64,000 nucleotides of DNA from Pythium myriotylum (GCA_023091665.1 JALJCQ010000001.1:3286001-3350000); one strand, 5' to 3'. Counted from the first letter of the stretch, positions 10,127 to 21,437 are shown. Notes: a model not told the origin generated them from the sequence alone. A program made the numbers and translations.

Positions 10127-10463
10127 TGTGACGAGGCTGACCTCGTTACGTCACGTACACTGTGGAGCAGTGTAAGAAGCGCGCAACACAGAGACTTGTG
10201 TTGAATCAGGCAAATGGGAAACTGAATTTATGGATTAGGAAACCTAGAAAAACCCTACTCTTTGTATATAAAACCTCGCAGATCCGCCCTCGGATTTCTG
10301 CCATCCACTCAATCACAAGACCCTAGCGTGATTGGTGGGAAATCGGGATAATATCGTGGGATATTATCCAATCAGGAGACATCGCAACCAGATGGGTTCA
10401 CGACGTTCCTATCGGACACCATTGACATGGGTCCGTACCATGTAACGGGCACACCCCGTTACA
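10127..10463 (-). repeat. 5' LTR of element E copy 1
   Basis: 337 bp. The outer end is TGTAACGGG...CCCGTTACA (palindromic). The inner end, next to the PBS, reads GTCACA instead of GTTACA, a difference shared with the 5' LTR of copy 2. Confidence 0.93.
10219..10273 (-). promoter_or_regulatory. Candidate sense promoter in the 5' LTR, element E copy 1
   Basis: On the minus strand, TTTTATATA (10273-10265) precedes TTCAGTTTCCC by about 38 nt. The latter matches the oomycete initiator consensus YTCANTYY completely. Confidence 0.5.
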
Positions 10464-11829
10464 GTGCCGGCATCCGGTCCCCCAGATCACGACGCGGAGG
10501 ACGACGATGAACCGGAGATCGTCGGCACGTCCGCACCGGCGAGTGCTTCCTCGGCCGCGAGCACGAGCCGCCGCCGCACACGTGGGAGCTTGAGTCGCCT
10601 CCGTTCTGCCTCTGCAGGTGACTGGCAAGATCAAGTCAACGTCCTACTTGAGATAGAGGAGGCCGACGGTCGGAAGCACCACCGCTTCACCATTGAGAAG
10701 TCGCTGATATCTTCGCTGCGATCCGGCGAGTGCGCCCGGCCTCGTCCGTCAAACCAGCCCGCGCTCGAGGAATATCAGAAGCAGATCCTGGAGCTGTTCA
10801 AGACGTGGGACTCGGTGCGACCGTCTCATCTGCAGCCGTGGCCCGAACGGGAGCCGCAACCTGTTGACATACCGTCGGGTATGTTGGATGCTGCTATCGT
10901 GCCGTGGCGTCTGAGGCTGTTTCTATCGGAGCACGTCGCTCCGGTGCTTCAACAATACGGTGCTCGCGCGGTGGCTTGTGGTGGCGTGCTGATCGGCCTC
11001 GCAGCTGTGGCGGTCTATTACGCCACCTCACCGTGGGATTACATACGTGACAGTTTCCCGCAGCCCATCTCCTTCCGTCCCGAAGATCCGCGCTTTGCTC
11101 GCTTGTACTTGAACGCCGTCAACATCGACTTCAACCACGCGCAGGCGCTTTGGGAGCGCCTGCACTTCTTCCTCGTGGCCCCGGACTCGTCGACGGTCGG
11201 GTACAAGATCTTCTTTGCTAAGGTACGAGAAACTCTCGCCGTTATGGAACGGCTTTTTGATGCTGCTGTGCAAAGCGCTCTCGCAGCCGGGGGTCCACGC
11301 CGACCTGGTGCTTGACCCGTTCTTCATGTGGATGCCTGTCTTTGGCGTCATGGAAGTGGCGGTAGGTCCTGGTGAATCTCCCGCAGATGCTGTTCGTCGC
11401 GTGGATCTCGCTGAACCCGAACGCGCCTGCTTCTTGTTGAACCACGAGCGTGAGCACCCGATTCACAAGCTCGGCTACTATGGACGCGTGAAGGAGAAGT
11501 TCTTCGCCCTGCCGTCCGCGTCTGCCGTCCCCACGACCCGTCCAGGATCAGTGCCTGCTGCACCGACAGTTATATCGAAGGCTTCGAAGAAGAGAACCTC
11601 CGTCGCAGAAGCTGCGGTGGCCTCTTCACCTGCAGAGACCCGTTCTTCGTCGGCAGCAGCCAAGCGAGCTCGAGTCAACGACGAAGCTCTCGGTTCCGAG
11701 GCCGAAGGGAAGACGGAGGAGTCGGCGACCGAGTCGGCAGGAGCACCTGCTCCCAACACAGCTAAAGACTCGACTTCTTCGGATGCAGGCGGCGGCCCCG
11801 GTCCTGATTCAGGCTCCTCCGAGATCTAG
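10464..11829 (+). pseudogene. 3' half of the element B antisense gene
   Basis: Opposite in strand to element B gag-pol. Coding is open from the element E junction at 10464 (GTG CCG GCA...) to 11222. A GT-AG intron of 64 nt follows (11223-11286, GTACGA...CTCGCAG), then coding resumes to the stop at 11829. Without splicing the first frame stops at 11315. The predicted product has an acidic Ser/Ala-rich stretch, a globular region with one hydrophobic segment (about 10966-11025, possibly a membrane span) and a low-complexity tail with KRARV, a possible nuclear signal. There is no start codon of its own. The 5' half is at 29008-30162 on the other strand, and joining the two after removing one GTGCC keeps the reading frame exactly (794 + 754 nt = 516 codons). 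Function unknown. Confidence 0.75.
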
Positions 11830-12234
11830 CACTGTCAATAGGTCGAGTCGAGTAGGTTTATGGATAACTCGAGCTGCTTAATACATGCACACATCACACT
11901 TCACAAACAAGGCGCATACCAGTGTTTCCACCAGCAGCGCCTGTCCCGCGAGCTCCTTCAGGCCAAGTGCCAGCTCGAGCCAGGCGACGGCAGCTGTAGT
12001 GGCGACCGGGTCGCCCAGCTACCAACTCCGTGATGCCTCCGCTGACTATCTCGACCTTCAGGCACACGCGGCAAGTCCCCTCGCAGTCCGCACCACCTGC
12101 GGACTGTGGCGCTGCCACAGGCAGCTGACTTGGGCAACGACCAAGCCAGCCCGGGCAGTCGCCTCCTGCCGTCGACCTGCGGGCTACTTTGGCGCACATG
12201 TGCGTCCGTGTACCCCCGCATGCTGACGGCGTCC
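11830..12234. other. Spacer between antisense gene and pol end of element B
   Basis: About 400 bp between the 3' ends of the two convergent coding regions. Only short shadow frames; nothing recognised. Confidence 0.5.
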
Positions 12235-14245
12235 TTATTCTTCTTCCACCTCCATAGCAGCAAACCGTCCTTGTGCACGCCGTAGCTGTTCTTCATACTC
12301 TTCCAACAGACTTGGTGCATTCATGTCCTGCTCGGCCACCCAATCTGGTTCATCATATCCTAACCACCGTACCAGGTACTCTCGAACCACTCGCCGTCCT
12401 CATGTGCAGGTTCGAAGGAGTCTTCTGGCAGCAACGCCTCATCAAAGTCGAGACGTTGATGAGGTGCGACTTCGAGGTCCGTAGCTGGGCGTGGGTCGAA
12501 GTCACGCCAGATCTTCAAGCGGCTTACATGCACGACTGGGTGAAGTCGATAATCCGTCCCGTCGACCTGTAGTCTCACCAGGCGAGTGTTGAACCGCTCC
12601 AGGACCCGGAAAGATCCGTGCCAACGGTGGGCGAGCTTCCTCGCGTACCCGACTTTGACTTGATCAACGTAGAGCCATACTCGGGTGCCTGCAGTTATTT
12701 CTTCGGCACCACCACGTGCGGCCGCGTTAGCCGTATCTCGTCGGGCCTCCATCGCCTCACGCAATAGCCGATTCGCATGTTCTCTCACCTGCTGGTACTT
12801 GACCTGGACCTGCGCACGCCACCTACGAGCCTGTACGTTCCCTTGCTCTCCAGTCTCCAGCGGCAGGTTCGTCTCGATCGAAGAGTACGGATCCCATCCG
12901 TGCAGCAGATAGAAGTGGGTATCCTGGCGCGTTCTGTCGTAAGCCTTGTTCAACGCGAACACGAGCCGTTCAGCGTATTCATCCCAGTCGCGTTGCTGTG
13001 GGTCCGACACATACAGATGCACCGCCCTCATCACCGTTTGGACCATTCTCTCAGTCATCCCGTTGGCTTGCGGACGATAGGCAAGCGTGGCTCGGCTGCG
13101 CTGTCCCACAAGGCGATTGAAGGCGCGGAACACTTCAGACATGAAGGAAGGCTCTCTGTCGTGCCTGATGACACGACTTGCTCCGAACCTGCGATAGACG
13201 CAACGCTCATACGCAGCAGCCACTTCTTCAGCCTTGCGCGACGGATTCGCACTGACGATCAAATAGCCTGTGTGCTGGTCGATCCAGACCAAAGCTCGGT
13301 GTTCCCACGTACTGACTTCGGTAGAGATGGCACGTGATCCATCCCCAGCACCTCAAAAGGCCTGGTGGCCACGATGTCCCCCGGTGACCCGACATTGAGA
13401 CGCGGCTCTCCTTTTCCTGACTGAGAGTCTGGACAGGCGCTGACGTTGTCGCGCACACTCTGGTACTGTCCACGCCAGAAGGTGTATCGATATACGCGCT
13501 CGAACGTCCTCGTCACGCCTTGGTGGCCGCCATTGAGACTCCGGTGGTAGTGATGCAGCAGCTCCTGCTGCAAAGTCGTCGGCACGACCAGCCGCAGACT
13601 TATCTCCTTCACACCGCCACGTGCCTTCCGTGCTCCTACAGAGTAGAGCAGTCCGTCCACTTCCTTGAATGACTCGGCACACCTTGCAGCCTCTCTCGCC
13701 TCAGCCTCTGACAAGCTCCTGGTCTCACCGCGCAGGTACTGTCGTAACCGCGCCGCCCAACTCTCCTCTTGCTGCGCGCGCTCGATTCGCTCTGCGCGAA
13801 CCAGTTGAAGTGCGTTGTACGCTGTGTCGTCAGCGGCAGAGTTGTCTTCATCCTGCCGATCTTCGTCGCCATCCTCGCCCGTGGGTACCGCTTCTCCGTC
13901 ACGTGCGACTGTCGGCTCGGTTGTGGGTGAGTTATCCGCAGATCCTGTCTCGTCTCCTGCACCTGATATCTGGTCACGATCTTCTGATGACGTGACGGCT
14001 GCACCTTCCACGTTGGCCTCATCGACCGCCTGCATATCACCCGACTGCCTTGCCACATCTTCACGCCATCGGACCCGCCTGCCGACCCGCCTGCCGGCCT
14101 CACTCCTCACGGAGTCCTTCCGAGCGGAGACGTCGCTTGCTCTCCCGCGGTTGTCGACCTCGTCGTCGCAAGCAAGTACGTCGCCGTCGTGTGCTGCAGC
14201 ACGCTCGTCCTCCCGTCGTCGTGCGGCCCTCGTCATCGCGAACAC
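12235..14245 (-). pseudogene. Element B integrase and chromodomain (broken)
   Basis: A zinc-binding region (HHYHRSLNGGHQG) at about 13500-13600 has lost one of its cysteines (ACPDS where CxxC is expected). The frame changes near 13270. The core follows, with Asp in MVWIDQHTGY, Asp in IRHDREPSF and Glu in TERMVQTV, then HPVVHVSRLK. A further frame change near 12380 leads to a chromodomain-like segment (EYLVRWLGYDEPDW), ending at a stop at 12235-12237. The 5' part (13700-14245) is low-complexity acidic sequence. Confidence 0.8.
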
Positions 14246-14302
14246 CGTCGACTGTCGCTCGGCCCGGAGGTCTGCGAAGACCTCGGGGAGCCGATTCAGA
14301 CG

Positions 14303-14650
14303 CTAGAGCTCGTGGTGCTCCTGGACAGCGAGTTGCTTCCCGACACACCGCTGCAGGGCGTGGCCAGTGAGAAGGTCGGCTGCCGCGTTGAAGTCTCGCG
14401 CGACGTGCAGCAGGTGCACCTTGTCGAACTTGGCGACATTCACGTGCGCCTCAGCGAGCAGCACTTGGAGACCCGGCGTTCGGCATTCGAACTCACCTCG
14501 GAACTGCATCAGCGCGACACGTGAGTCGCCGCAGACGATCAGCTCCTTGATGCCGCGGTTGGCAGCCACCTCGAGCCCGCGAATGAGCCCACGGTACTCG
14601 GCCTCGTTGACCGGATGGTAAGTGACCATGGACTCAGCAACACGGCCCAC
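14303..14650 (-). pseudogene. Element B second, archaeal-type RNase H
   Basis: The segment reads like an archaeal/plant-type RNase HI: NEAEYRGLIRGLEVAANRG, then VCGDSRVALMQF, then HVARDFNAAADLLTGHAL. These correspond to the Glu, Asp and final Asp regions of the active site. It lies after the normal RNase H of the RT and before the integrase, in a different frame from both. Dual-RNase H gypsy elements are known in plants and oomycetes. Confidence 0.75.
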
Positions 14651-15891
14651 TTCTCAAGGCGACCTTGCAGACCCTTCGACTGGTACAACCTAGCGAGTGT
14701 CGAGTGCCGCGTAAGAACCGTGACATGACGTCCGGCCAGCAGAGACACACCCCCGGAGAGCACGTGCAGCAACGCCAGCACCTCCAACTCGGCCGCGTGG
14801 AACTTCATCTCGTGCTGCTTGAGCACGCGGCTGACGAACTTCACCTGCAGAAGCTGGCCGTCGTGCAGCTGCAGGATCGAGCCAGCGATGGCCCACCCAT
14901 TCGCGTAAATCGACACGACGAGCTCCTTCTCCGGGTCAAGGTGCTTGAACAGCGGTGCCTGGACCAGCTTCGACTTCAGCATCTCGAAGGACGCTTTCGC
15001 TGACGCCAGGTGTCCGGGCTCCCGCATCTCCTTCTCCAGATCCGACTGAGTGACCTCATAGAGGGCCGCGGCGTAGACGCTGAAGTGCTCGATGAAGCGG
15101 TGGTAGTAGTTCAGCGATCCTAAGAAAGACTGAATACCCTTCACCGTTCTTGGAAACTCGATATGCGTTAGGTCTTCCAGGTTCTTGGGCTTGGCCTTGA
15201 TACCCACACCTGAGACTTGATGCCCGAGATAATCGACCTGCCTCATACCGAACTGACTCTTCGCGAGACTGATGGAAAGGCCCCATTCTTCACACGCGTC
15301 CATGAGCCGCTTCAACTTCTCGCACATTTCGTCCCAGGTGCGGCCGCCGAAAAGGATGTCGTCAATGTACGACCGGCGACCGATCACTGGCAGGGTGCTT
15401 GATCCTGCGGGTTCACCATCCACAAACACGTCCGCCTCGGGCACTTGCAGGTGCGCCGGCGTCAGCTTGAGATACCCATAGAGCGCGTTGTCCGATAGGC
15501 GCTGATATATCTGGGGGGCATTCTTGAGCCCGAACGGCATGCGCAACCATTCGAAGAGGCCGAACGGCGTGACGAAGGCAGATACGGCGCGAGCTCGGGC
15601 AGTCATCTGGACGACCCAGAACTCGTTCACCATATCCAGCGAGCAGAACCAACGGAGGGCACCGAGATCTCCGAGCAAGTCGTGGACCACTGGCATAGGA
15701 TACACCATCAGACGCGTTAGAGCGTTCACCACCCGATGATCAATACAGAGTCTGATATCGGTTCCGTTCTTCTTGAGAACGATGACGATAGGTGAAGCCC
15801 ATGACGAAGTAGACGGTCGAATGAAGCCAGCCTCTAGCAACGCCTTCAGCAGATCGTACAGCTTCTCCGCATGCTCCGGTGGCACCCGTCA
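14539..15891 (-). pseudogene. Element B reverse transcriptase and first RNase H
   Basis: The RT has the expected blocks in order: VPPEHAEKLYDLL, KKNGTDIRLCIDHRVVN, FCSLDMVNEFW, MPFGLKNAPQIYQ and the catalytic YIDDILFG. The attached RNase H is degenerate: the first catalytic Asp region reads SIYANGWAIA instead of the usual TDAS form. An in-frame TGA just upstream (about 15892) separates it from the linker; a CGA to TGA change would explain it. Confidence 0.85.
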
Positions 15892-17412
15892 GCAGCGCTG
15901 AGCGATAGGTTTGGCGTCTCCGACGTCGATATCGCATACGACGCCTTTCGCAGCCGGCGGCCGAGCATTCCCTGGCCCCATCAGGTACTGATGACGCTCC
16001 CAGATGATCTGTCGGACGCGGTCGATGTCTTCGCTGCTGACTTCGCCGTCAAGGCCGACCTGGATGTCCTCGATCTTGATCTCCTCGCCCTTCGGCAGCT
16101 CTGGGATGACAGCAATCTGCCCTTCGATGGCTCAGCCGAAAGATCTCCACTTTCATGGACGAAGACAGTGTCGTCCAGGTGCGTAGAGGGCTTTGGCACA
16201 TCATCGGGCCCCTTCGCAGCCACAAACGCAATCGCTGCGCGCGAGAACCACGCTTGGCGTTCTTCCTCGAGCTCTGCTGTCGGAGCAGCAAACGGAGGCC
16301 GGATCGAGATGCGTCGTCGGCAGTAGCAGGAGCGGCAACACTAACCGCACTTGCCGAAGGTGCACCAGCACGACGGAGGATGACCGATGGACGCTTGTAC
16401 GAGGGGCGAACCACGAGAGGCTCCGAACCTTGACGGTCGATCCATGTGCCTTCGGGGGTTCCTCACCTTCTGCCTCGTACACAAGCGATCGCCACTCACG
16501 GTAACGACGTGAACCGATCGAGACGAACCCTAACTGCCGTGGCGCTGAACCGGGCGCAAGCCAAATGCCGACAACGGTCTGGGACGGGATGAAGATCGGA
16601 TACTCGCTGACGTTCGTGATCTTCAGTCGACATGGCTCGCCACGAGCGTTGAACTCGGCGGTTGGCACGCAGTGTTGGCCACGGCCGATCCACAGGCGCT
16701 TCCTCGCCTATGCCCGTACCCTCAGGTACTTCGACTGGCCACTCAGGAGCGTCATTTCCTCCTTGACTCGGAGCTGCTCTGCACGATGGCTGTAGAGCGG
16801 ACGACGGCCTTCAAAGCGCACACGGATCTCGTCAGGCAGCTGGGCAACACCTTCCACCAGGTCCAGACGGACACCAGCGGGCTCCATGAAGTCCATACCG
16901 AGGATCGCTTGGGTGTTGCCAAGCCGGCCGACCCAGAGGGAGAACTCATACACCAACTCACCCGCGAGGGTGAGCTTGATGCGAGCTCGTCCTTCCGTGT
17001 GATAGGCGGCACCTCCCACGCCAGCACAATCAAGCTGCTCTGAGGTGTCTACTGGGACTCCGAGCTTACGCGCAAAGTCAGAGTCCAGTATCGACACCTC
17101 AGCGCCAGAGTCTAGCAAGACCCTGGCATGGCAGTCGTCGATCAGAGCGTTGAAGATGGTCTGGCGGTATTCCTTCTGCACATGGTGCTTCCAGAATCCA
17201 CGCCGCTCTCCCGGATGCAGGACCAGGCGTTGGATGACCTTCGCCCGATGGAACTCATTGGGAAGTGGTTGAACCATGCAAATACGTGTTTTACGAATAG
17301 ACTCCACAGGTGTGGTCGACCTACTCATGTATGCATACACATGCACGGTGTCTTCGGAAACACGCCCGTCGCGTAACAGCCCCGCAGCTGTCGGGCGGTT
17401 TAGTTTAACCAC
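15892..17412 (-). pseudogene. Element B protease and linker to RT (broken)
   Basis: Pol opens in the -1 frame overlapping the end of gag. The retropepsin at about 17000-17120 has the canonical LLDSGAEVS active site. The frame has an in-frame stop at 16708, continues as a linker to 16201, and then needs another frame to reach the RT. Confidence 0.75.
17363..17409 (-). promoter_or_regulatory. Candidate -1 ribosomal frameshift signal, element B
   Basis: On the minus strand, gag ends TGG TTA AAC TAA. The heptamer G TTA AAC (17409-17403) is in gag phase and pol is open in the -1 frame. Five nt later comes a bulged stem (CGCCCG 17397-17392 with CGGGCG 17368-17363) enclosing an inner ACAGC/GCTGT stem. 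G UUA AAC is a known slippery heptamer in arteriviruses. Confidence 0.55.
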
Positions 17413-19630
17413 TTCTCGACCGCTGGCGGCAGAAGTCCGGCGTGGCTTGACGGATCATACCACGCCTTCATCTGGTCAGCGAATCGAGCGAGTTCACACT
17501 CTCCCCGTTCGTGCACCTTCGCACACCCCTTGCAGCGCTGAAAGCAGTGCTCGGTCGGACGAACTTTCGCACCGCAAGCTCCGCAGGTGAGGTGGCTCCA
17601 GCAGTTGCGATCGCGATGACGGGTCGAGCCGCAGTGCGAGCACGGCACCTGAGCGTCTTGAACCAAGGGCTTCGACTTGACGTCCCTGTCTTGCTTGAGC
17701 GCTGCGACTATCTTCACCAGCGCGTCAAGTGCTGTCTCTTCGACACTCGGGTGCGGCTCGTCCGCCAGCACTTCACCATCGCTTGCCTCGAGTTCACTGT
17801 CGCTGTCGTCGGCGCTGTCGCTTGCCTCGTCGGCTGCTGAGGTGATGGCGAGTGCGCGTAGCGCGTCGACGGCAATGGGCCTCGCCTTCGAGCCAATCGG
17901 CAGCTGCGGCTGGTGGTCACGGTCGCGGAAGTCTCGACCCTCTCGACCGCGGATCCGACCAGGTGCCGGATCGTCACGCCTCAGGCGCTGGTCGACGCGC
18001 AGCATCTCCTTCAAGGTCGAGCGGAGCTCAGACTCTTGTTGGAGGCGCAGGGCACCAAGCTGGCGAGCCAAGACCGGGTCCTCACAGGTGTCTATGAAGT
18101 GTTGCACATGCGCCACACTGTTCGGACCCGTCGCGTACGCGAGCTTCCCCTCCTGCGCAAGCACATTGAGGCGGTACAGGTAATCGATCGCCTCCTCATT
18201 GTGCTTGCGCCGCGCGTCAAATTATTGGCGCTGCGGGCTGATGGCGCCACCGCAGTACTCTTCCTCGAACTCGCGCTGGAGTGAGGGCCAGTCCGTCCGC
18301 ACAGCTTGCGGGAGCTGCCGGTACCACGTCTTCGCGCGGTCGGCGAGCAACAGTAGGAACTGAATACACGCCTCTTGCGGGGTGATGGCATCTCGGAGAA
18401 AAGCCGACCGAGCTGACTCGAGGAAGCCCTTAGCCTTGTACTCGTCGCGGCTCCTGCCGTCAAACGCCTTGACGTCGGAGATGGCGGCTCGGCGAAGACG
18501 GGTCGTCGCAAGGACACTTTGGCCGTCGCGCATGCAGTCCTCGTAGATGTCGGCGAGGTAGTCGCTGGTCCCGACACGCAAACCGCTTGCAGTGCTTGAC
18601 CGTTCGGACTTGACCTCGGGCTTGGACTCTTCCTTGACGGCGTCAGGTGCTAGAGGTGCAGCCGCAGCTTTGGCAGCCGCCTTGAGGTTGGCCATAGCAG
18701 CAGTCTTTCTCGCCTCAGCTGCGGCTTGCTTGGCTTCAGCTGCTTGAGCTTCTGCCGCATCTGCACGCTCAGCGAGGGTCTGGAGGTACGTCTCGAGGTT
18801 CTTCAACATACCGTCCTTGACGATGACCGATTCGCGCATCTTCACGACCGCTTCCTTCGTCACTCCCATGTACTGCTCAGCGAGTCCTTTGAGTTCCTCC
18901 TCGCTGACGAGCCCATCTCGTGACGCAGCCACTGCGCGTTCGACCCTGCGCTGCATCTGATGACGCAGGAACAGGTCGTAGACGGCTTGACCGGCAGTCA
19001 GGATCTTCGGTAGGTCAATCGCCAGGATTGACGCTTGGTCGCGGATGGCGACGGAGTATCCGGCCGTGTTGAAGACGCCAACGATTGCGTTCAGGGCCTG
19101 CCGGGAGGTCTTCATGGCCGCGAACCCAGGGTCACGTACATCGCTTGCCGGACCCCATCGGCTGACTTCGAGGTGCTTCAGGGCGTCGTGCTTCTGACAA
19201 AGCACTTCCAGCATCCGGGCGGGTGACGTCGAGCAGTAGGATCCATCAACGGTGGGACGGAGTTCACCGCTCGGGTTATCGGAGTTTGAGGAGCATTTCC
19301 ATGCTCGGCAGGCCCGGCACTAAGCGTAGCACCTGGATCGTCGAACATCAAGGTCACTGGTTCGTCTCCCTCCGACTTCCCTTCTTCTTCCAGTTCAGGC
19401 GACAAGTTGCGAGCAACGTTGTCACCCGACGCCGACCTGATCACAGCAATCTGTGAGGGCCCACTCTGATCGGCATCTTGATCATCTTGCACGCGACCTT
19501 GAGGGAGCCCTCCTCTCAATCGCGCGGGTGACCCTGGCTCAAATGAGCCGACACCGCCTGGGGTCACCTTGTCAGACGGCTTCGGGTGCGATCTATTGGA
19601 CTTAGCCATGTGACCGCCAGCTCCTGGCAT
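17400..19630 (-). pseudogene. Element B Gag (frameshift and stop)
   Basis: The N-terminal part (19630 to about 19180) is in one frame. The capsid-like part (19214-18222) is in another and includes a long Ala-rich helical stretch. An in-frame TAA at 18222-18224 interrupts a well-formed gag motif. The same frame then continues to two zinc-knuckle-like clusters near 17480-17620 (CSHCGSTRHRDRNC, then a Cys-rich repeat) and ends at 17400. At least two lesions make this copy unable to produce full Gag. Confidence 0.8.
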
Positions 19631-19638
19631 ACGCACCA
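19621..19638 (-). promoter_or_regulatory. Primer-binding site of element B
   Basis: TGGTGCGTATGCCAGGAG begins 1 nt after the end of the 5' LTR (minus strand). The tRNA is not identified. Confidence 0.55.
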
Positions 19639-19639
19639 C

Positions 19640-19987
19640 TGTGGTGAAGGCGTGGGGGGCAAAACCTGCCGCTCAGCGAGGGCGGAGCAGGTGCCGCACA
19701 CGGGCCCACACAGACTCTTTGGGCTGGTCGGTCGCTGCTGACGTTAACACCCCGCTGTCACAGTCGCTGACGGGGTGAACCGCAGGGACTTAGGCTTGAA
19801 GTCCGAGGGGTCTTGGCCAACGGGGTCGTGAAGCCCGCTGGTTTGTCGCCTTGGCACAGCACGTGGATCGCTGGTCACGTGCTGCGTGCGACGGGGAAGC
19901 GCAGAGCCGATCGTCACCAGAAGCTGGCTGGTGGCCCGGATGCGCGAGGGGACGGGACGCTCCTCGTCCGGCGGTCACAGCACCTGG
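19640..19987 (-). repeat. 5' LTR of element B
   Basis: 348 bp. Read on the minus strand it starts CCAGGTGCTGTGACC and ends CCTTCACCACA. It appears identical by eye to 30943-31332 on the plus strand, except that a run of 6 C here is 42 C there. The exact outer boundary is uncertain by a few bases because it does not start with a clear TG. Confidence 0.85.
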
Positions 19988-21100
19988 ACTCGATGTCCGG
20001 GTCGGTCGTGTTCAGTGCCATCGATTTGATGGATGGCTTCTACCAGATCCTTATGCGCGAGCAGGATGTCCCGCTCACGGCTGTCAGCACGCCGAGTGGA
20101 ATGCTCTGGGAGTGGTTAGTGATGCCTCATGGTCTCAAGAACGCACCAGCGACCTTCAACAGGATGGTATCGCACGTGCTGCGGCCGTTCCGCAGCTTCG
20201 CGCCGAGCTACTTCGACGACATCTTTGTCCACAGCAAGGCCGAGGACGGCAGGGCGCCGGAGGATGTTCACACTGAACATCTTCGCCAAGTGTTCGAAGG
20301 ATGCGAACACACAAGCTCTACGTGAATCTGAAGAAGTGTGTATTCTTCGCACCGGAAATTCCGGTGCTAGGCTGCTTTGTGAGCAAGGACGGTGTCCGTT
20401 CCGATCCTGAGAAGGTCGCCTCGATCTGTGCCTGGCCAGTGCCCAAGGACCAAAAGCAACTCCGGCAGTGGCTGGGGCTCGCAAATTATCTGCACAAGTA
20501 TACGAAGAATTATGCAGCCCTCGTCCAGCCGCTGTCGCAGCTTCTGCGGAAGGACGTCGAGTGGAAATGGTCCGCTGAGCACCAGCAGGCCTTTGACTCG
20601 GTCAAGTCGAGCCTACAAGAAGCGCCGATCTTGGCGCTCCCCGACTACGATCGACCCTTCCACGTCGTTTGCGACGCGAGTGACTATGCTATCGGCTGCG
20701 CCCTCATGCAGTTTGATGCTGAGGGCCGTGAGCGAGTGATCAGCTACAGGTCACGGCAGCTGAAGACGGCCGAGCGGAATTACCCGGTCCACGACAAGGA
20801 ACTCCTTGCCATGAAGTACGCACTCGCCAAGTTCCGAGTGTATCTGCTGGGCGAACAGCAGTTCGCCATCTACTCGGATCATGCGTCGTTGCGAACGACG
20901 AAGTCTCCGCACCTGTTCCAACGGATGGCCCGTTGGCTGTCGTTCTTCGCCGAGTACAACTTTGTTGTACACTACAAGCCGAGAAAGAGCAACATCCTTG
21001 CGGATGCGCTCTCACGTCGCCCGGACTACGACCCGCGCGCGCCGATCGATGAGTCGTCGGCGCCCCAAGAATGTCCAAGGTGCGTTGAGGAAGGCCTCAA
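19988..21100 (+). pseudogene. 'Element C': gypsy pol fragment (RT and RNase H)
   Basis: Plus-strand fragment of a chromovirus related to E. It starts inside the RT (SAIDLMDGFYQILM) and includes the catalytic YFDDIFVHS. A 1-nt frameshift occurs near 20300. RNase H follows intact across the site where E has its deletion (NYPVHDKELLAMKYAL). It ends at ADALSRRPDYDPR and a short linker. The left end is cut by the element B LTR and the right end by element E copy 2. Confidence 0.88.
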
Positions 21101-21437
21101 TGTAACGGGGTGTGCCCGTTACATGGTACGGACCCATGTCAATGGTGTCCGATAGGAACGTCGTGAACCCATCTGGTTGCGATGTCTCCTGATTGGATAA
21201 TATCCCACGATATTATCCCGATTTCCCACCAATCACGCTAGGGTCTTGTGATTGAGTGGATGGCAGAAATCCGAGGGCGGATCTGCGAGGTTTTATATAC
21301 AAAGAGTAGGGTTTTTCTAGGTTTCCTAATCCATAAATTCAGTTTCCCATTTGCCTGATTCAACACAAGTCTCTGTGTTGCGCGCTTCTTACACTGCTCC
21401 ACAGTGTACGTGACGTAACGAGGTCAGCCTCGTCACA
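21101..21437 (+). repeat. 5' LTR of element E copy 2
   Basis: 337 bp, TG...CA. It opens with a 9-bp palindrome (TGTAACGGG, 5-nt loop, CCCGTTACA) and closes with a second one (GTAACGAGG, loop, CCTCGTCAC). The inner end is GTCACA, as in copy 1. Confidence 0.93.
21291..21345 (+). promoter_or_regulatory. Candidate sense promoter in the 5' LTR, element E copy 2
   Basis: TTTTATATA (21291-21299) is followed after about 38 nt by TTCAGTTTCCC (from 21338), a full match to the oomycete initiator YTCANTYY. Transcription from there would leave a U5 of roughly 95 nt. Confidence 0.5.

Larger units (their letters stand above)
2557..10463 (-). mobile_element. Ty3/gypsy chromovirus 'element E', copy 1
   Basis: Complete LTR retrotransposon of 7,907 bp on the minus strand, exactly as long as copy 2 at 21101-29007. 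Position x in one copy corresponds to 31564-x in the other. Order in element orientation is 5' LTR, PBS, gag, -1 frameshift site, PR-RT-RNase H-integrase-chromodomain, antisense gene, polypurine tract, 3' LTR. Only a handful of differences from copy 2 were seen by eye (for example KCW versus KYC before the RT, and PHLSQ versus PYLSQ in RNase H). The immediate flanks (TTGGC on the left, GTGCC on the right) are not a target-site duplication of each other. The right flank instead matches the far flank of copy 2, which points to an inversion. Pol carries three frameshifts shared with copy 2. Confidence 0.95.
10464..19987 (-). mobile_element. Ty3/gypsy 'element B', left and larger part, now inverted relative to its 3' end
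   Basis: A second LTR retrotransposon, unlike element E. On the minus strand from 19987 leftwards it holds 5' LTR, PBS, gag, PR, RT, RNase H, a second archaeal-type RNase H, integrase and chromodomain. Beyond these, on the plus strand, is the 3' half of an intron-containing antisense gene. The element stops abruptly at 10464, where element E copy 1 begins. Its missing end (5' half of the antisense gene and 3' LTR) is at 29008-31332, in the opposite relative orientation. The LTRs look identical apart from a C-tract, yet pol and gag carry several stops and frameshifts. The extra RNase H matches what has been described for oomycete elements of the Chronos type; that assignment is from memory and not certain. 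Confidence 0.88.

Noticed and set aside
19813..20325. Plus-strand frame running through the element B LTR into element C
   Set aside because: A chance fusion of LTR sequence with the RT fragment; the first 58 codons are reverse-complement LTR.
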